NCBI GenBank assembly: GCA_944323075.1
Contig: CALURC010000013.1
Coordinates: 107,461-171,460, forward strand
DNA: 64,000 nt
Direction of reading: 5' to 3'
Origin: an uncultured Alistipes sp.
GTDB lineage: Bacteria > Bacteroidota > Bacteroidia > Bacteroidales > Rikenellaceae
Positions 9,200-18,149 of the stretch are shown piece after piece. The notes beneath the pieces were generated by a model that worked only from the letters and a program-made list of their open reading frames with translations, ran no database searches and was not told where the DNA came from. The first letter of the stretch is position 1, and each line of letters starts with the position of its first letter. The translations under genes and the position numbers were made by a program.

Positions 9200-11146
9200 A
9201 TGATGGTAAAAGTAACATTTCCCGACGGCGGCGTTCGTGAGTACGCCAAGGGAACAACGGCAATGCAAATTGCATCGAGCATCAGTCCTCGTTTGGCGCA
9301 AGAAGCGCTATCGGCGACGGTAAACGGAGAGATTGTAGATTTAAACCGTCCGATCGAGCAGGATGCGACAATTCGATTCCACAAATGGGAAGATCCTGAA
9401 GGGAAAAAGGCCTTTTGGCACTCTTCGTCACATTTGATGGCAGAGGTTCTTGAGGCTCTTTATCCGGGAATCAAATTCGGTATTGGACCGAGTATCGAAA
9501 ATGGATTCTATTACGATGTAGACTCACCAGTACCCATAACCGAAGGTGATCTTCCTAAGATCGAGAAGAAGATGGAGGAGCTGGCTCGGACGAAAGAGGA
9601 GATTTGTCGTCGCGAGGTGAGCAAGGCAGAAGCATTGAAGACCTATACAGAAAAGGGTGATCAATATAAGGTAGAGTTGATCGAAGGACTCGAAGACGGA
9701 ACGATCAGTTTCTATACGAATGGAAACTTTACAGATCTGTGTCGTGGTCCGCACTTGCCCAATATGGGTTATATCAAGGCGATCAAGTTGACTTCGGTGG
9801 CAGGGGCTTATTGGCGCGGTGATGAGAAAAATAAGATGTTGACCCGAATCTACGGCATTACCTTCCCGAAAAAATCGATGTTGGATGAGTATCTGGCGAT
9901 GCTTGAAGAGGCAAAAAAACGGGATCACCGCAAATTGGGCAAGGAGCTCGAACTGTTCTGTTTTTCGCCGAGAGTGGGGGCCGGTTTGCCGTTGTGGCTG
10001 CCTAAGGGAGCCGCTTTGCGTGATCGGTTGGAGCAGTTTTTGAGAAATGTCCAGAAACAGTATGGTTACCAACAGGTTATGACACCGCATATCGGTATGA
10101 AAGAACTGTATGTCACCTCGGGACACTATGCCAAATACGGGAAGGATTCGTTCCAGCCGATCCATACGCCGGATGAGAGCGAAGAGTTCTTGCTCAAACC
10201 GATGAACTGTCCGCATCACTGTGAAATCTATAAATTTAAACCACGTTCATATAAGGACCTGCCGTTGCGTTTTGCGGAGTTCGGTACGGTTTACCGGTAC
10301 GAACAGAGCGGTGAGTTGCACGGTTTGACCCGTGTGCGCGGATTTACCCAGGATGATGCACACATCTTCTGCCGTCCTGACCAGTTGAAGGATGAGTTCA
10401 TGAAGGTGATCGACATTGTGCTCTATATCTTCAAAACGTTGAGCTTCGATAAGTTTACGGCACAGATTTCGCTGCGCGATCCGAACAATAAGGAGAAATA
10501 TATCGGAACGGACGAGAATTGGCACAAGGCCGAACAGGCAATTATCGAGGCTTCTAAAGAGAAGGGGTTGAATACGACGGTCGAATTGGGCGAGGCTGCA
10601 TTCTATGGGCCTAAATTGGACTTTATGGTTCGGGATGCCATCGGACGTCAGTGGCAGCTGGGAACAATTCAGGTCGACTACAATCTGCCTGAGCGGTTCA
10701 ATTTGACCTATAAGGGTTCGGATGACAAGGAACATCGGCCGATCATGATCCACCGTGCTCCGTTTGGCTCGATGGAACGTTTCGTAGCGGTATTGCTCGA
10801 GCATACGGGAGGAAAATTCCCGTTGTGGTTGTCGCCGGATCAAGTGGTAGTTTTGCCGATCAGCGAAAAATTCAACGATTATGCGAAAAAAGTTTCAGAT
10901 TTTCTAAATAATTCCGATATTCGTGCACAGGTAGATGACCGTAACGAAAAGATAGGACGTAAGATACGTGATAATGAATTGAAACGAATTCCGTTCCTGT
11001 TGATCGTGGGCGAAAAAGAAGAACAGCAGCAAACAGTTTCCGTGCGTGCGCAAGGAGAGGGTGACAAGGGAACCATGACGCTCGATTCGTTTGTTTCATT
11101 GGTCCGCGAGACGGTTGCCGGAGAGATTCAGAAAATCAATGAATAG
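9200..11146 (+). CDS. thrS: threonyl-tRNA synthetase
   Basis: Charges tRNA-Thr and hydrolyses mischarged Ser-tRNA-Thr. Domains in order: TGS (residues 1-62), the editing domain with HSSSH at 74-78 and TDLCRGPHL near 180, the class II catalytic core with [13 protein letters not shown] near residue 335 and [13 protein letters not shown], and a C-terminal anticodon-binding domain from about 545. The length of 648 is typical. ATG codons occur at 9200 and 9203, so the true start may be one codon in. infC follows in the conserved thrS-infC order. Confidence 0.97.
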   Translation: MMVKVTFPDGGVREYAKGTTAMQIASSISPRLAQEALSATVNGEIVDLNRPIEQDATIRFHKWEDPEGKKAFWHSSSHLMAEVLEALYPGIKFGIGPSIENGFYYDVDSPVPITEGDLPKIEKKMEELARTKEEICRREVSKAEALKTYTEKGDQYKVELIEGLEDGTISFYTNGNFTDLCRGPHLPNMGYIKAIKLTSVAGAYWRGDEKNKMLTRIYGITFPKKSMLDEYLAMLEEAKKRDHRKLGKELELFCFSPRVGAGLPLWLPKGAALRDRLEQFLRNVQKQYGYQQVMTPHIGMKELYVTSGHYAKYGKDSFQPIHTPDESEEFLLKPMNCPHHCEIYKFKPRSYKDLPLRFAEFGTVYRYEQSGELHGLTRVRGFTQDDAHIFCRPDQLKDEFMKVIDIVLYIFKTLSFDKFTAQISLRDPNNKEKYIGTDENWHKAEQAIIEASKEKGLNTTVELGEAAFYGPKLDFMVRDAIGRQWQLGTIQVDYNLPERFNLTYKGSDDKEHRPIMIHRAPFGSMERFVAVLLEHTGGKFPLWLSPDQVVVLPISEKFNDYAKKVSDFLNNSDIRAQVDDRNEKIGRKIRDNELKRIPFLLIVGEKEEQQQTVSVRAQGEGDKGTMTLDSFVSLVRETVAGEIQKINE

Positions 11147-11187
11147 CGAAAATTTATTTGTTTCACTAACGTAAGGAGGACAAAGCT

Positions 11188-11754
11188 ATAATAACAAAAC
11201 CGAAACCCGTAGCAGTACGGCCAGGCCGTGTGCAGGAAAAAGAGGCTGCGCATCGAATCAATAATTTTATTACTGCCCCGCAAGTAAGAGTCGTGGGCGA
11301 ACATGTCGAACAACCTGTAGTCGTATCGTTGCGCGAAGCGCTCGATATGGCCGATGAGTTGGGACTGGATCTGGTTGAAATCTCACCGAAGGCCGATCCT
11401 CCAGTTTGTCGGATTGTCGATTATTCGAAGTTTCTTTATCAGCAAAAGAAGAAGGCTAAAGAGATTAAGTCTAAGGTTACAAAGGTCGTTGTTAAGGAGA
11501 TCCGTTTCGGACCCAATACAGATGACCATGACTATAATTTCAAGCTGAAACATGCCGAGAATTTTCTGAAAGAGGGGGCCAAAGTAAAAGCGTACGTTTT
11601 TTTCCGAGGACGTCAGATTGTATTTAAAGATCAGGGTGAGATTCTTTTGTTGCGTTTTGCTACTGATCTCGAAGATTTGGCCAAGGTAGAGCAAATGCCG
11701 CGTTTGGAAGGGAAAAGGATGATTCTGGTGCTTGCTCCGAAACCGAAGAAATAG
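11188..11754 (+). CDS. infC: translation initiation factor IF-3, probably starting at AUA
   Basis: IF-3 binds the 30S subunit and checks start-codon pairing. The body is clear: [16 protein letters not shown] at the N-domain start, [34 protein letters not shown], a C-domain with VFFRGRQI, and the final [12 protein letters not shown]. No ATG, GTG or TTG occurs in frame between the upstream stop (11167) and a GTG at 11230. That GTG would leave a short N-terminus and has no ribosome-binding site. A strong AAGGAGG at 11173-11179 ends 8 bases before an AUA at 11188 (a second AUA follows at 11191), giving 188 residues. Rare starts in infC are known to allow IF-3 to repress its own translation. Unusually, rpmI and rplT do not follow. 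Confidence 0.9.
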   Translation: MITKPKPVAVRPGRVQEKEAAHRINNFITAPQVRVVGEHVEQPVVVSLREALDMADELGLDLVEISPKADPPVCRIVDYSKFLYQQKKKAKEIKSKVTKVVVKEIRFGPNTDDHDYNFKLKHAENFLKEGAKVKAYVFFRGRQIVFKDQGEILLLRFATDLEDLAKVEQMPRLEGKRMILVLAPKPKK

Positions 11755-11784
11755 GCTTTGTCCGAATTAGATCTATTATATAAG

Positions 11785-11808
11785 CCCGAGGAGCTGTGCT
11801 TTCTCGGG
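11785..11808 (+). terminator. weak hairpin after infC
   Basis: CCCGAG at 11785-11790 pairs with CTCGGG at 11803-11808, 30 bases after the infC stop. The tail is AT-rich but has no long U-run, so this is only a candidate terminator. Confidence 0.35.
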
Positions 11809-11908
11809 ATTATATGTTTATAGAGTGGGATTTTGATATAGCTTTACGAAAAAAGCGACAAATGATTTGATAGAAAACGAAAATTAACTAATCCATAAAA
11901 TTAAAAAA

Positions 11909-12970
11909 ATGAGACGGAATGTTTTTAATTGGATCGCAGCAGTTTGCGTGTCGGTATTTATGATGGGAGTAAATGGCTGTGCTACAGATGCTAATGCACG
12001 GGAGGGAGAAGATCCCATTACACCGGTAGCTCCAGCTGATCGTGAGGTGGGAATTGCCTACGGATTGTGGATGGATCGGGATATGTGGAGTAATCCTAAC
12101 AATACGTGGGGAACTCCTACGTTGGGTCTTTATGATTCCCGTGAACGTAGAATTATCCGACAGCATGCACAATGGCTGGCCGATGCCGGAGTAGATTTTG
12201 TTTGGCTCGACTGGTCAAACAATATAACTTATGATCCGGATGAACTTTGGGTCGGTGGAAAACAGGATTTGATTGAAGATGCAACTGCGATTCTGTTCGA
12301 TGAATATTATAAGATGTCTAAAGCCGGAATGGATCATCCGCGGATCAGTATCTTTATAGGGGTGACAGGTGCACCTGAAGCCGTCACAGATGGGCGGCTC
12401 CAGAAAAAAGCCGATCAGGTTTGGGATATGTATGCCAATAATCCGAAGTATAAAAGCATGATGCAGCTGTATAAGGGGAAACCTTTGTTGGTTGTATATG
12501 TCAACACACCTTCTCCATGGCAGACCGGTACTCCAGATTGGGATGACGATCGTTTTACGGTACGTTGGATGACAGGATATGTATCGGAACAGGCTTCTTT
12601 GCGGACAGAGGATCGGATTAGTAAATACGGCTACTGGTCGTGGGAAGATCGTGGTGAGCAGACCTATCCGATTTGTGACGGTCAGCCAGAGACCATGGTC
12701 GTATGTGCTGCGGTTCGTAAACAAGCAGAACCAGGAGAGAGCGGATATATTCCGGAAGTAGGACGTCGCAATGGCGAAACGTTTAAAGAACAATTTGCTC
12801 GTGCTCGTAAGATAGGAACTCACTTTGCTATGGTTGTATCATGGAATGAATGGACTACGGGAGAACAACCCAGTGCAGAGGTAAGTAAGGATCTTGAACC
12901 GTCGAATGAATGGGGGGATCAGTATTTGCAGCTCCTGAAGGAGGAAATTCGTAAATTCAAATCCGAATAA
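11909..12970 (+). CDS. secreted GH99/GH71-like TIM-barrel protein (lipoprotein)
   Basis: Probable surface glycan-acting protein. The N-terminus is a lipoprotein signal with a candidate lipobox ending at VNGC. The mature part opens with VGIAYGLWMDRDMW and contains DAGVDFVWLDWSNN, KPLLVVYV and a terminal VVSWNEWTTGEQ, the pattern of the GH99-like/GH71-like (WbsX-type) group. In those families the acids near WNEW and the strand-4 loop line the active site. The length of 353 is right for one catalytic domain. A second secreted glycosidase-like gene follows closely, so the two probably act on the same glycan. Substrate is not deducible; alpha-mannan or alpha-glucan are possibilities for the group. 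Confidence 0.65.
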   Translation: MRRNVFNWIAAVCVSVFMMGVNGCATDANAREGEDPITPVAPADREVGIAYGLWMDRDMWSNPNNTWGTPTLGLYDSRERRIIRQHAQWLADAGVDFVWLDWSNNITYDPDELWVGGKQDLIEDATAILFDEYYKMSKAGMDHPRISIFIGVTGAPEAVTDGRLQKKADQVWDMYANNPKYKSMMQLYKGKPLLVVYVNTPSPWQTGTPDWDDDRFTVRWMTGYVSEQASLRTEDRISKYGYWSWEDRGEQTYPICDGQPETMVVCAAVRKQAEPGESGYIPEVGRRNGETFKEQFARARKIGTHFAMVVSWNEWTTGEQPSAEVSKDLEPSNEWGDQYLQLLKEEIRKFKSE

Positions 12971-13017
12971 AAATAAGTTGGTGAATGACGGCGAGTGCCG
13001 AAGTGAAAAATCAAGGT

Positions 13018-14853
13018 ATGAGAAGAGTTTTGAAGACATGGGCGATTGCAGGATTCGCCGTGTGTATGTGTAGTTGTGATAGTACGAATAATCAGTCGCT
13101 GAGTACTGCAGGTTTTGAGTCTGTTACGATTGGAGGTGAGTTGGGAGAGCGGCTTAACCGGAATTTCGATCGGATGGAGACAGAGTTGTATCAGCCCGAA
13201 CAGGTTTATTGGACTGAGGAGGAATCCGGAGGCTGGCCGGCCGATAAGGAGGGTCGGACGATTCTGGCACTGGTTCTCGATGCACGTGCTTCGCATAGGA
13301 CTCCGAAGTATTTGGATGAGCTGATCACGCTGTTGCCCGAGTATTTGAATGCCAAGGGGTATTTGGGATCGATCCATGAAGGTCAGGTTGACGAACAGCA
13401 ACTCTCCGGTCACGGGTGGTTGTTGCGCGGACTTTGTGAATACTATGCATGGAAACAGGATCCGAAGGTATTGGATATCGCCAAAACCATTGTTGATAGT
13501 CTGTTCCTGCCGATCGCTCCGTTTGTCGAACGCTATCCGCTCAGTAACGAGGAGCGTGTTGTCGGTACGGGAGAGATGTCCGGAAGTATACAGAATACGG
13601 TTAACGGATGGCGTCTGTCATCAGATATTGGATGTGTGTTTATCGGTATGGAGGGGCTGATCCACTCTTACCAATATATACCCTCAGCCGAGTCGAAGGC
13701 GTTGATCGAACAGCTGATTGATCTGTTCCGCAAAATGGATTTGGTCGGTATCAAGGCACAGACGCATGCCTCGCTGACCGCGATGCGCGGCATGTTGCGG
13801 TATGCTTCGTTGACGGGCGATACGACACTCGTGCCAGAGGTTGAATCACGCTGGCAACTCTACAAGGAGTATGGAATGACCGAGAATTACGAGAATTATA
13901 ACTGGTTCGAGCGTTACGATACGTGGACCGAGCCGTGTGCAATTATCGACTCATATCTCGTGGCCGTACAGCTTTGGGCAGCGACGCGTAATCCGGCCTA
14001 TCTGGAAGATGCTGAGAGAATCTATTTTAATGGGATCGGTGCTACGCAGCGGGCAAACGGCGGATTTGGTTGCGATCGTCCGGTGGGTGTAGTCTTTCCC
14101 GATATTGCGATCCATGCCGATGAAGCCCATTGGTGTTGTACGATGCGAGGCGGAGAAGGTTTGGGCCGAGCTGCAGAATATGCCTATTTTACGGCTGGAG
14201 ATACGGTTTTCGTTCCGGCCTATCACGAGAGCGTGTTGGCGTTGGCCGATCGTGGACTTACTTTGGAACAGCATACGGAGTATCCGTTCGGAAATCGGGT
14301 CGAATTTGTGGTTAAGGAGGCTCCGAAGCGGGAGATGACTTTGGCCCTGTTTGTTCCGTCGGATATGCGCGTCGAATCGATGGTTGCATCACGGCCGGAA
14401 TTCGGAAAAATTTCGGGTCCTCAGGATGGTTTTGTTACGGCAACGGGTCGATTTGCAGCGGGAGATACCCTGACTCTGACGTATGGGTTTGATGCCCGTT
14501 GGGTACGGCTCGAGAATAAGGACGTAACGGATTCGTGTCAGTACAAAGCGATGTATGGTCCGTTGGTGTTGGGTTATGAAGCGGAGGCACCTCTCGGATT
14601 TATGGGTGAGGTAGAAATTGTACCTGCGGCCGATGGCCGAAGTTGTGCGGTACGCGGAGCCAAAGAGTGTAGTCCGGTTGCCGCAGGAAAAAGCGGTAAA
14701 AATAGTTTTACACGTGACGGCATGACGTTTGAGGTTGTTGAAGGAACGGAACATCGTTTTACGCCGTTGTATCATTTGCTTGATCCGGCCGTCTCTATCG
14801 GAGCGAATTATCACCGGATGGTGACCGTAAATATGTATCCTTTGGTAGAATAG
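13018..14853 (+). CDS. GH127-like (DUF1680) glycosidase lipoprotein
   Basis: Probably a beta-L-arabinofuranosidase-type or related exo-glycosidase with an (alpha/alpha)6 barrel. An ATG at 12985 extends the frame by 11 polar residues, but the ATG at 13018 starts directly at a lipoprotein signal (MRRVLKTWAIAGF) with candidate lipobox MCSC, so it is preferred. Counting from the longer form, LSGHGWLLRGLCEYY lies at 140-154, WTEPC at 314-318 and WCCTMRGGEG at 383-392. The paired Cys and the TEPC Glu resemble the zinc-thiolate catalytic site of GH127. The C-terminal third is beta-rich. It follows the GH99-like gene by 47 bases and is probably co-transcribed. GH146 and other DUF1680 relatives are alternatives. 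Confidence 0.72.
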   Translation: MRRVLKTWAIAGFAVCMCSCDSTNNQSLSTAGFESVTIGGELGERLNRNFDRMETELYQPEQVYWTEEESGGWPADKEGRTILALVLDARASHRTPKYLDELITLLPEYLNAKGYLGSIHEGQVDEQQLSGHGWLLRGLCEYYAWKQDPKVLDIAKTIVDSLFLPIAPFVERYPLSNEERVVGTGEMSGSIQNTVNGWRLSSDIGCVFIGMEGLIHSYQYIPSAESKALIEQLIDLFRKMDLVGIKAQTHASLTAMRGMLRYASLTGDTTLVPEVESRWQLYKEYGMTENYENYNWFERYDTWTEPCAIIDSYLVAVQLWAATRNPAYLEDAERIYFNGIGATQRANGGFGCDRPVGVVFPDIAIHADEAHWCCTMRGGEGLGRAAEYAYFTAGDTVFVPAYHESVLALADRGLTLEQHTEYPFGNRVEFVVKEAPKREMTLALFVPSDMRVESMVASRPEFGKISGPQDGFVTATGRFAAGDTLTLTYGFDARWVRLENKDVTDSCQYKAMYGPLVLGYEAEAPLGFMGEVEIVPAADGRSCAVRGAKECSPVAAGKSGKNSFTRDGMTFEVVEGTEHRFTPLYHLLDPAVSIGANYHRMVTVNMYPLVE

Positions 14854-14882
14854 TATATCTATTCTATAAAGTAGATTGATAT

Positions 14883-15089
14883 ATGAAAACATTGAAATTT
14901 AAGACGAATGCCAAGTGTGGCGGATGCGTTGCCCGGATTGGAGAAGCGCTCGGAAAATTTGTGCCGGAGGGTAAATGGTCGATCGATCTTTCGACTCCCG
15001 ATCGGGTGTTGACCGTTGAGACGGATCTTCCGGCAGAAGAGATTGTACGGATTGTGACCGGAGCAGGATATAAGGCAGAGGTTTTGTAG
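14883..15089 (+). CDS. small HMA-domain metal-binding protein
   Basis: A 68-residue stand-alone ferredoxin-like HMA domain with no signal peptide. The metal loop is KCGGC (Cys12 and Cys15), and the C-terminal GAGYKAEVL is typical of the fold. The usual MxCxxC is changed: the residue two before the first Cys is Ala, not Met. It follows the glycosidase pair by 29 bases and precedes a strong terminator. Proteins of this kind are usually copper chaperones, but its distance from copA and the absence of Met leave the metal open. These short HMA proteins are common and often poorly characterised in Bacteroidales. Confidence 0.72.
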   Translation: MKTLKFKTNAKCGGCVARIGEALGKFVPEGKWSIDLSTPDRVLTVETDLPAEEIVRIVTGAGYKAEVL

Positions 15090-15131
15090 GGGTTAAAGGC
15101 TGCTTGGTATAGCGATCCAAAAAGCCAAGGT

Positions 15132-15171
15132 AAAGGAGAGGGGACCGAACTTGTTCGGTCCCCTCTCCTTT
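15132..15171. terminator. strong bidirectional terminator
   Basis: A perfect 19-bp stem (15132-15150 with 15153-15171) with a two-base gap at the tip, followed by T on the plus strand and preceded by A on the left. It separates the HMA gene from the convergent DUF4832 gene. Confidence 0.9.
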
Positions 15172-15204
15172 TTATCATATATTCCTACCTTTTAATGAGA
15201 AAAA

Positions 15205-16731
15205 TTATTCCGTGAGGGTAATCTGTCCCAAACGGTAGCGGTGTTTTCCGTCGTCACCGTCGTAGGGCAGTTCATAGATCGGTGTTCCGTCGCGCATGCC
15301 GGCCGATACGTACAGCGTGTAGGTCCCCGGTTTGCAACTGCGGAAAAAGGTCCCCGCCTTATCCTCATACCTCGGGGCGATGCGGAACGGTTGTACGACC
15401 TCTTGTTTAACGGCGGCTTGGGGTTCTGCGACTGGGAGGTCTTTCAGATCAAACTGGTCGACGACTAACGTCGAGACGATGCCACCCTGATCGTCTTTCA
15501 GGGTGAAACAAGGGTATCCGCCCTTGTAACAGGGGGCAACTCCCGTATTGCTCCACAGAGACCGGATCTCGAAAGTTTCGCCCATACGGACACTCTCCGG
15601 CCATTCGGCAGACTCCATAAAGAGCCGGTAACCCATCCGTCGGTTGATGCGGTCGATGATGTCCCGATTCTCTTCGAGCAGGATGCGCGGCCACCAGTGA
15701 ATCGACATGTAGGAACCGTGATAGTCCTCGACGGCTTTCAGCAGCAGCTCTTTGTCCCAGCTGCCACGCTCTTTGGCTCCGCCGTAGTGCTCATGTTCGA
15801 GAATGACGGGAAGGGTAGGCCAGAACAGTTGGGCCATCTCGCTGTGGTACCACGATCGTGGAGGCGGTTGTACCAGAATGCTGTCATCACGGATCGTGAC
15901 ACCTTTCGAGAAGGCATAATCTGTAATCGGGAAACGTGCTCCGGGCTTGTCATGACCGGCGAAGTCATCCGAAATGCAAAGCTGCGTATTCTTGAAGTGT
16001 TTCAGGTAGAGGTCGATATGTTTCTTTTGGGTTTCAACGCTCCATTCGTGACCGTGTTTGGGCGTAGTCATGACGGTGTGCCCCTCGCCCCACATGCCGA
16101 AGTGTCCGACATCGACGAACGCGACATGCGGATTGTTGTCGTAACGTTTAGCCATCGCCTCCAAAAAATGATCTACCTTTTCGAGGAAGATGGGATCTTC
16201 GTATTCCGGTTCCTTGTAGTGACCTTCGACGTCGTAGCCTTGCGCTCCGGCATCAAATACCCACTTGGGAGTCGCATGATAGAGCCAGCTCTCCATGGCG
16301 CTGACGCGGAAGGCGATGAATTTTCCTTTATCGATCCATCGTTGTGCCGGTGTATCGAGCAGTTCCCACACGAATACGCCCTCTTCCGGCTCGAGAAAGG
16401 CCCACGGAACTCGTAGGTAGACGGTGCTCAGGCCCGGAAAATCATCGAGTGTGTCCGACGGAGCGAGTTGCGACCCGTAATTGTTCAGGATATTCGAGTA
16501 GAAATGCATGGTCCAGCCCATGCCGGGATTGACAAGGGCTTTCCCATGATCGGTCATTGTTGCGCGACACTGTCCGTTGTCAACGGTCAGCGTTCCTGCT
16601 GTTGTTGCAGGATTGGGCGTATCGACTGTGTGCCGTTCAGCAGCAACGGCATGTCGGTAGGTACCTGTTGCGAGTGCCGCTGTCACGAGGCCGGCTTGCT
16701 GAAGAAAAGTTCGTCGGTTTATTTTTTTCAT
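15205..16731 (-). CDS. Tat-exported DUF4832-type TIM-barrel protein
   Basis: The N-terminus NRRTFLQQAG is a twin-arginine motif followed by a hydrophobic stretch and an AxA-like cleavage region (HAVAA), so folded export is likely. The mature domain (PGMGWTMHFYSN, YLRVPWAFLEPEEG, FIAFRVSAM, DVGHFGMWGEGH, SIHWWP) looks like a glycosidase-type barrel of the DUF4874/DUF4832 group, and the last 110 residues form a beta-sandwich typical of DUF4832. Glu and Asp in WGEGH and similar loops could be catalytic, but activity is not known. It has its own -7 element and lies 130 bases after the DUF2264 gene, in the same direction as the GH88 unit. Confidence 0.7.
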   Translation of the reverse strand: MKKINRRTFLQQAGLVTAALATGTYRHAVAAERHTVDTPNPATTAGTLTVDNGQCRATMTDHGKALVNPGMGWTMHFYSNILNNYGSQLAPSDTLDDFPGLSTVYLRVPWAFLEPEEGVFVWELLDTPAQRWIDKGKFIAFRVSAMESWLYHATPKWVFDAGAQGYDVEGHYKEPEYEDPIFLEKVDHFLEAMAKRYDNNPHVAFVDVGHFGMWGEGHTVMTTPKHGHEWSVETQKKHIDLYLKHFKNTQLCISDDFAGHDKPGARFPITDYAFSKGVTIRDDSILVQPPPRSWYHSEMAQLFWPTLPVILEHEHYGGAKERGSWDKELLLKAVEDYHGSYMSIHWWPRILLEENRDIIDRINRRMGYRLFMESAEWPESVRMGETFEIRSLWSNTGVAPCYKGGYPCFTLKDDQGGIVSTLVVDQFDLKDLPVAEPQAAVKQEVVQPFRIAPRYEDKAGTFFRSCKPGTYTLYVSAGMRDGTPIYELPYDGDDGKHRYRLGQITLTE

Positions 16732-16754
16732 GGCAGTTTGGGTTTGGTTCTAAA

Positions 16755-16762
16755 CAAAGATA
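16755..16762 (-). promoter_or_regulatory. -7 promoter element for the DUF4832 gene
   Basis: Minus strand TATCTTTG, 23 bases before the ATG at 16731. It has no LacI-type operator beside it, unlike the GH88 promoter, so this gene may be controlled separately. Confidence 0.55.
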
Positions 16763-16861
16763 CATATTTTATCGTTTGTTTACCAGACACCCATGACAAC
16801 CTTTGCGCGTGTTTGAATATCTTAAAAAAAGATTTATTTAGCGTGTATATATTTTTGTTTC

Positions 16862-18091
16862 TTATTTATTGAAAGAGTGATCAGCCGGCATGTCTACTCC
16901 CTGCCACATTTTGACGGTTGTCCACGGTTCGTCGGGAGTAGCCCAGAACGGGTCATCAGCCGGTAATCCCAATGGGAGGAAACCAGTTGTACAGAGATAA
17001 AGGCTTCCTGTATTGACATAGCCTTCTGCCATCGAGGGCTGGGAACCGACCAGTCCGACTTTGAGCCAACCTTTGTCATCGAAGGTTCCAGGAGCTTCCA
17101 TCAACCGTTTGGCAACGGCAGTCATGGCACAACGTACCTGTGCCGGAGTGACCGTGCTTTCGAGCTTGTGCATCAGGGCAATCTGTCCGAGCGCTTGGAA
17201 AACTCCGGTGCGATAACACAGCGAGCGTCCGAACGGAGGAAATGTTCCTTCGGGCGAAATCGACCGTTCAAGAATAGAGGCGTATCGGGCCATACGAGCT
17301 TCTACGGTGTTGTATGTAGCGTCCGAAGCTAATTTATGCCGGTTGAGGATCTTTACGATGTCGACCAACATCGGCTGAATGACAAAGCTGTTGTAATAGT
17401 CCCAGTGAAACTGATCGCCATCTCCGTAGGTTGCATCACCCTTGAATCGTTCGAGATGTTTGTTGACCGCATAGTCGATGCGCATCAGGTCGCCCCCCAA
17501 ATCGTTATCTAACAGAAAAGCTTCGATCGTACCGCTGAAAAGCAGCCAGTTGTTGGTCGGGGTGCGGATCGAACGGGTCGATTTGAGACAGTCGACGACT
17601 TGTTGTTTTACGGTGTCGGATAGTTTGTCCCAGATTTGTGTTTTGGCTCGGATCAGGCCGTGCGCGAAAAATGCAGCATCGACCAACGGTTGCTGATGTT
17701 CGGTGAAGTTCATGAAGTCGGGCGACTCCGGATTTGTGGCGTTGTCGATCGCTTTGAGTGTCAAGTCAATGTATTTAGCTCGAAGTTGTCCTTCCGGAGT
17801 GTCGTCTGGACCTAGTTCGAGCCATGCCGACAGACCGCAGAAAGTACGTCCGAATGCTTCCAAATAAGCAACGTGATAAGCTCGGTCGATGGTTGTTTCG
17901 ATCGGCATCTTTTCTTTGAGTTTTCCCTCTGCCAAGGAGCTGATTACCGGATAGCAGATTTTATCCATCAGGGAAACCCAGTATTCACGTGTAGTTTGCT
18001 CTGGGGCTTTGTTTTGGGTCGCTTTCTCTTTTGCAAAGAGATTGCCGCAGTATAAGAGTAAAAGGGAGAAACAGATGATTAGTTTTTTCAT
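16862..18091 (-). CDS. secreted DUF2264 (GH154-like) protein
   Basis: Signal peptide at residues 1-20 (MKKLIICFSLLLLYCGNLFA). The rest is a helical (alpha/alpha)6-type enzyme of the DUF2264 group: REYWVSLMDKICYPVISSLA, YLEAFGRTFCGLSAWL, PTNNWLLFSGTIEAFLL, YGDGDQFHWDYYNSFVIQPML and FPPFGRSLCYRTGVFQ. Some DUF2264 proteins are now classified as GH154 beta-glucuronidases, which fits its place 58 bases downstream of GH88. It probably belongs to the same operon under the LacI operator at 19434-19446. The length of 409 is normal. Substrate is inferred from neighbours only. Confidence 0.75.
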   Translation of the reverse strand: MKKLIICFSLLLLYCGNLFAKEKATQNKAPEQTTREYWVSLMDKICYPVISSLAEGKLKEKMPIETTIDRAYHVAYLEAFGRTFCGLSAWLELGPDDTPEGQLRAKYIDLTLKAIDNATNPESPDFMNFTEHQQPLVDAAFFAHGLIRAKTQIWDKLSDTVKQQVVDCLKSTRSIRTPTNNWLLFSGTIEAFLLDNDLGGDLMRIDYAVNKHLERFKGDATYGDGDQFHWDYYNSFVIQPMLVDIVKILNRHKLASDATYNTVEARMARYASILERSISPEGTFPPFGRSLCYRTGVFQALGQIALMHKLESTVTPAQVRCAMTAVAKRLMEAPGTFDDKGWLKVGLVGSQPSMAEGYVNTGSLYLCTTGFLPLGLPADDPFWATPDEPWTTVKMWQGVDMPADHSFNK

Positions 18092-18149
18092 GGAGTAAAA
18101 AGTTTTAGGTTTGATGATTTCAGAGAGAATTTTGTAGAATAGAGGTTAT

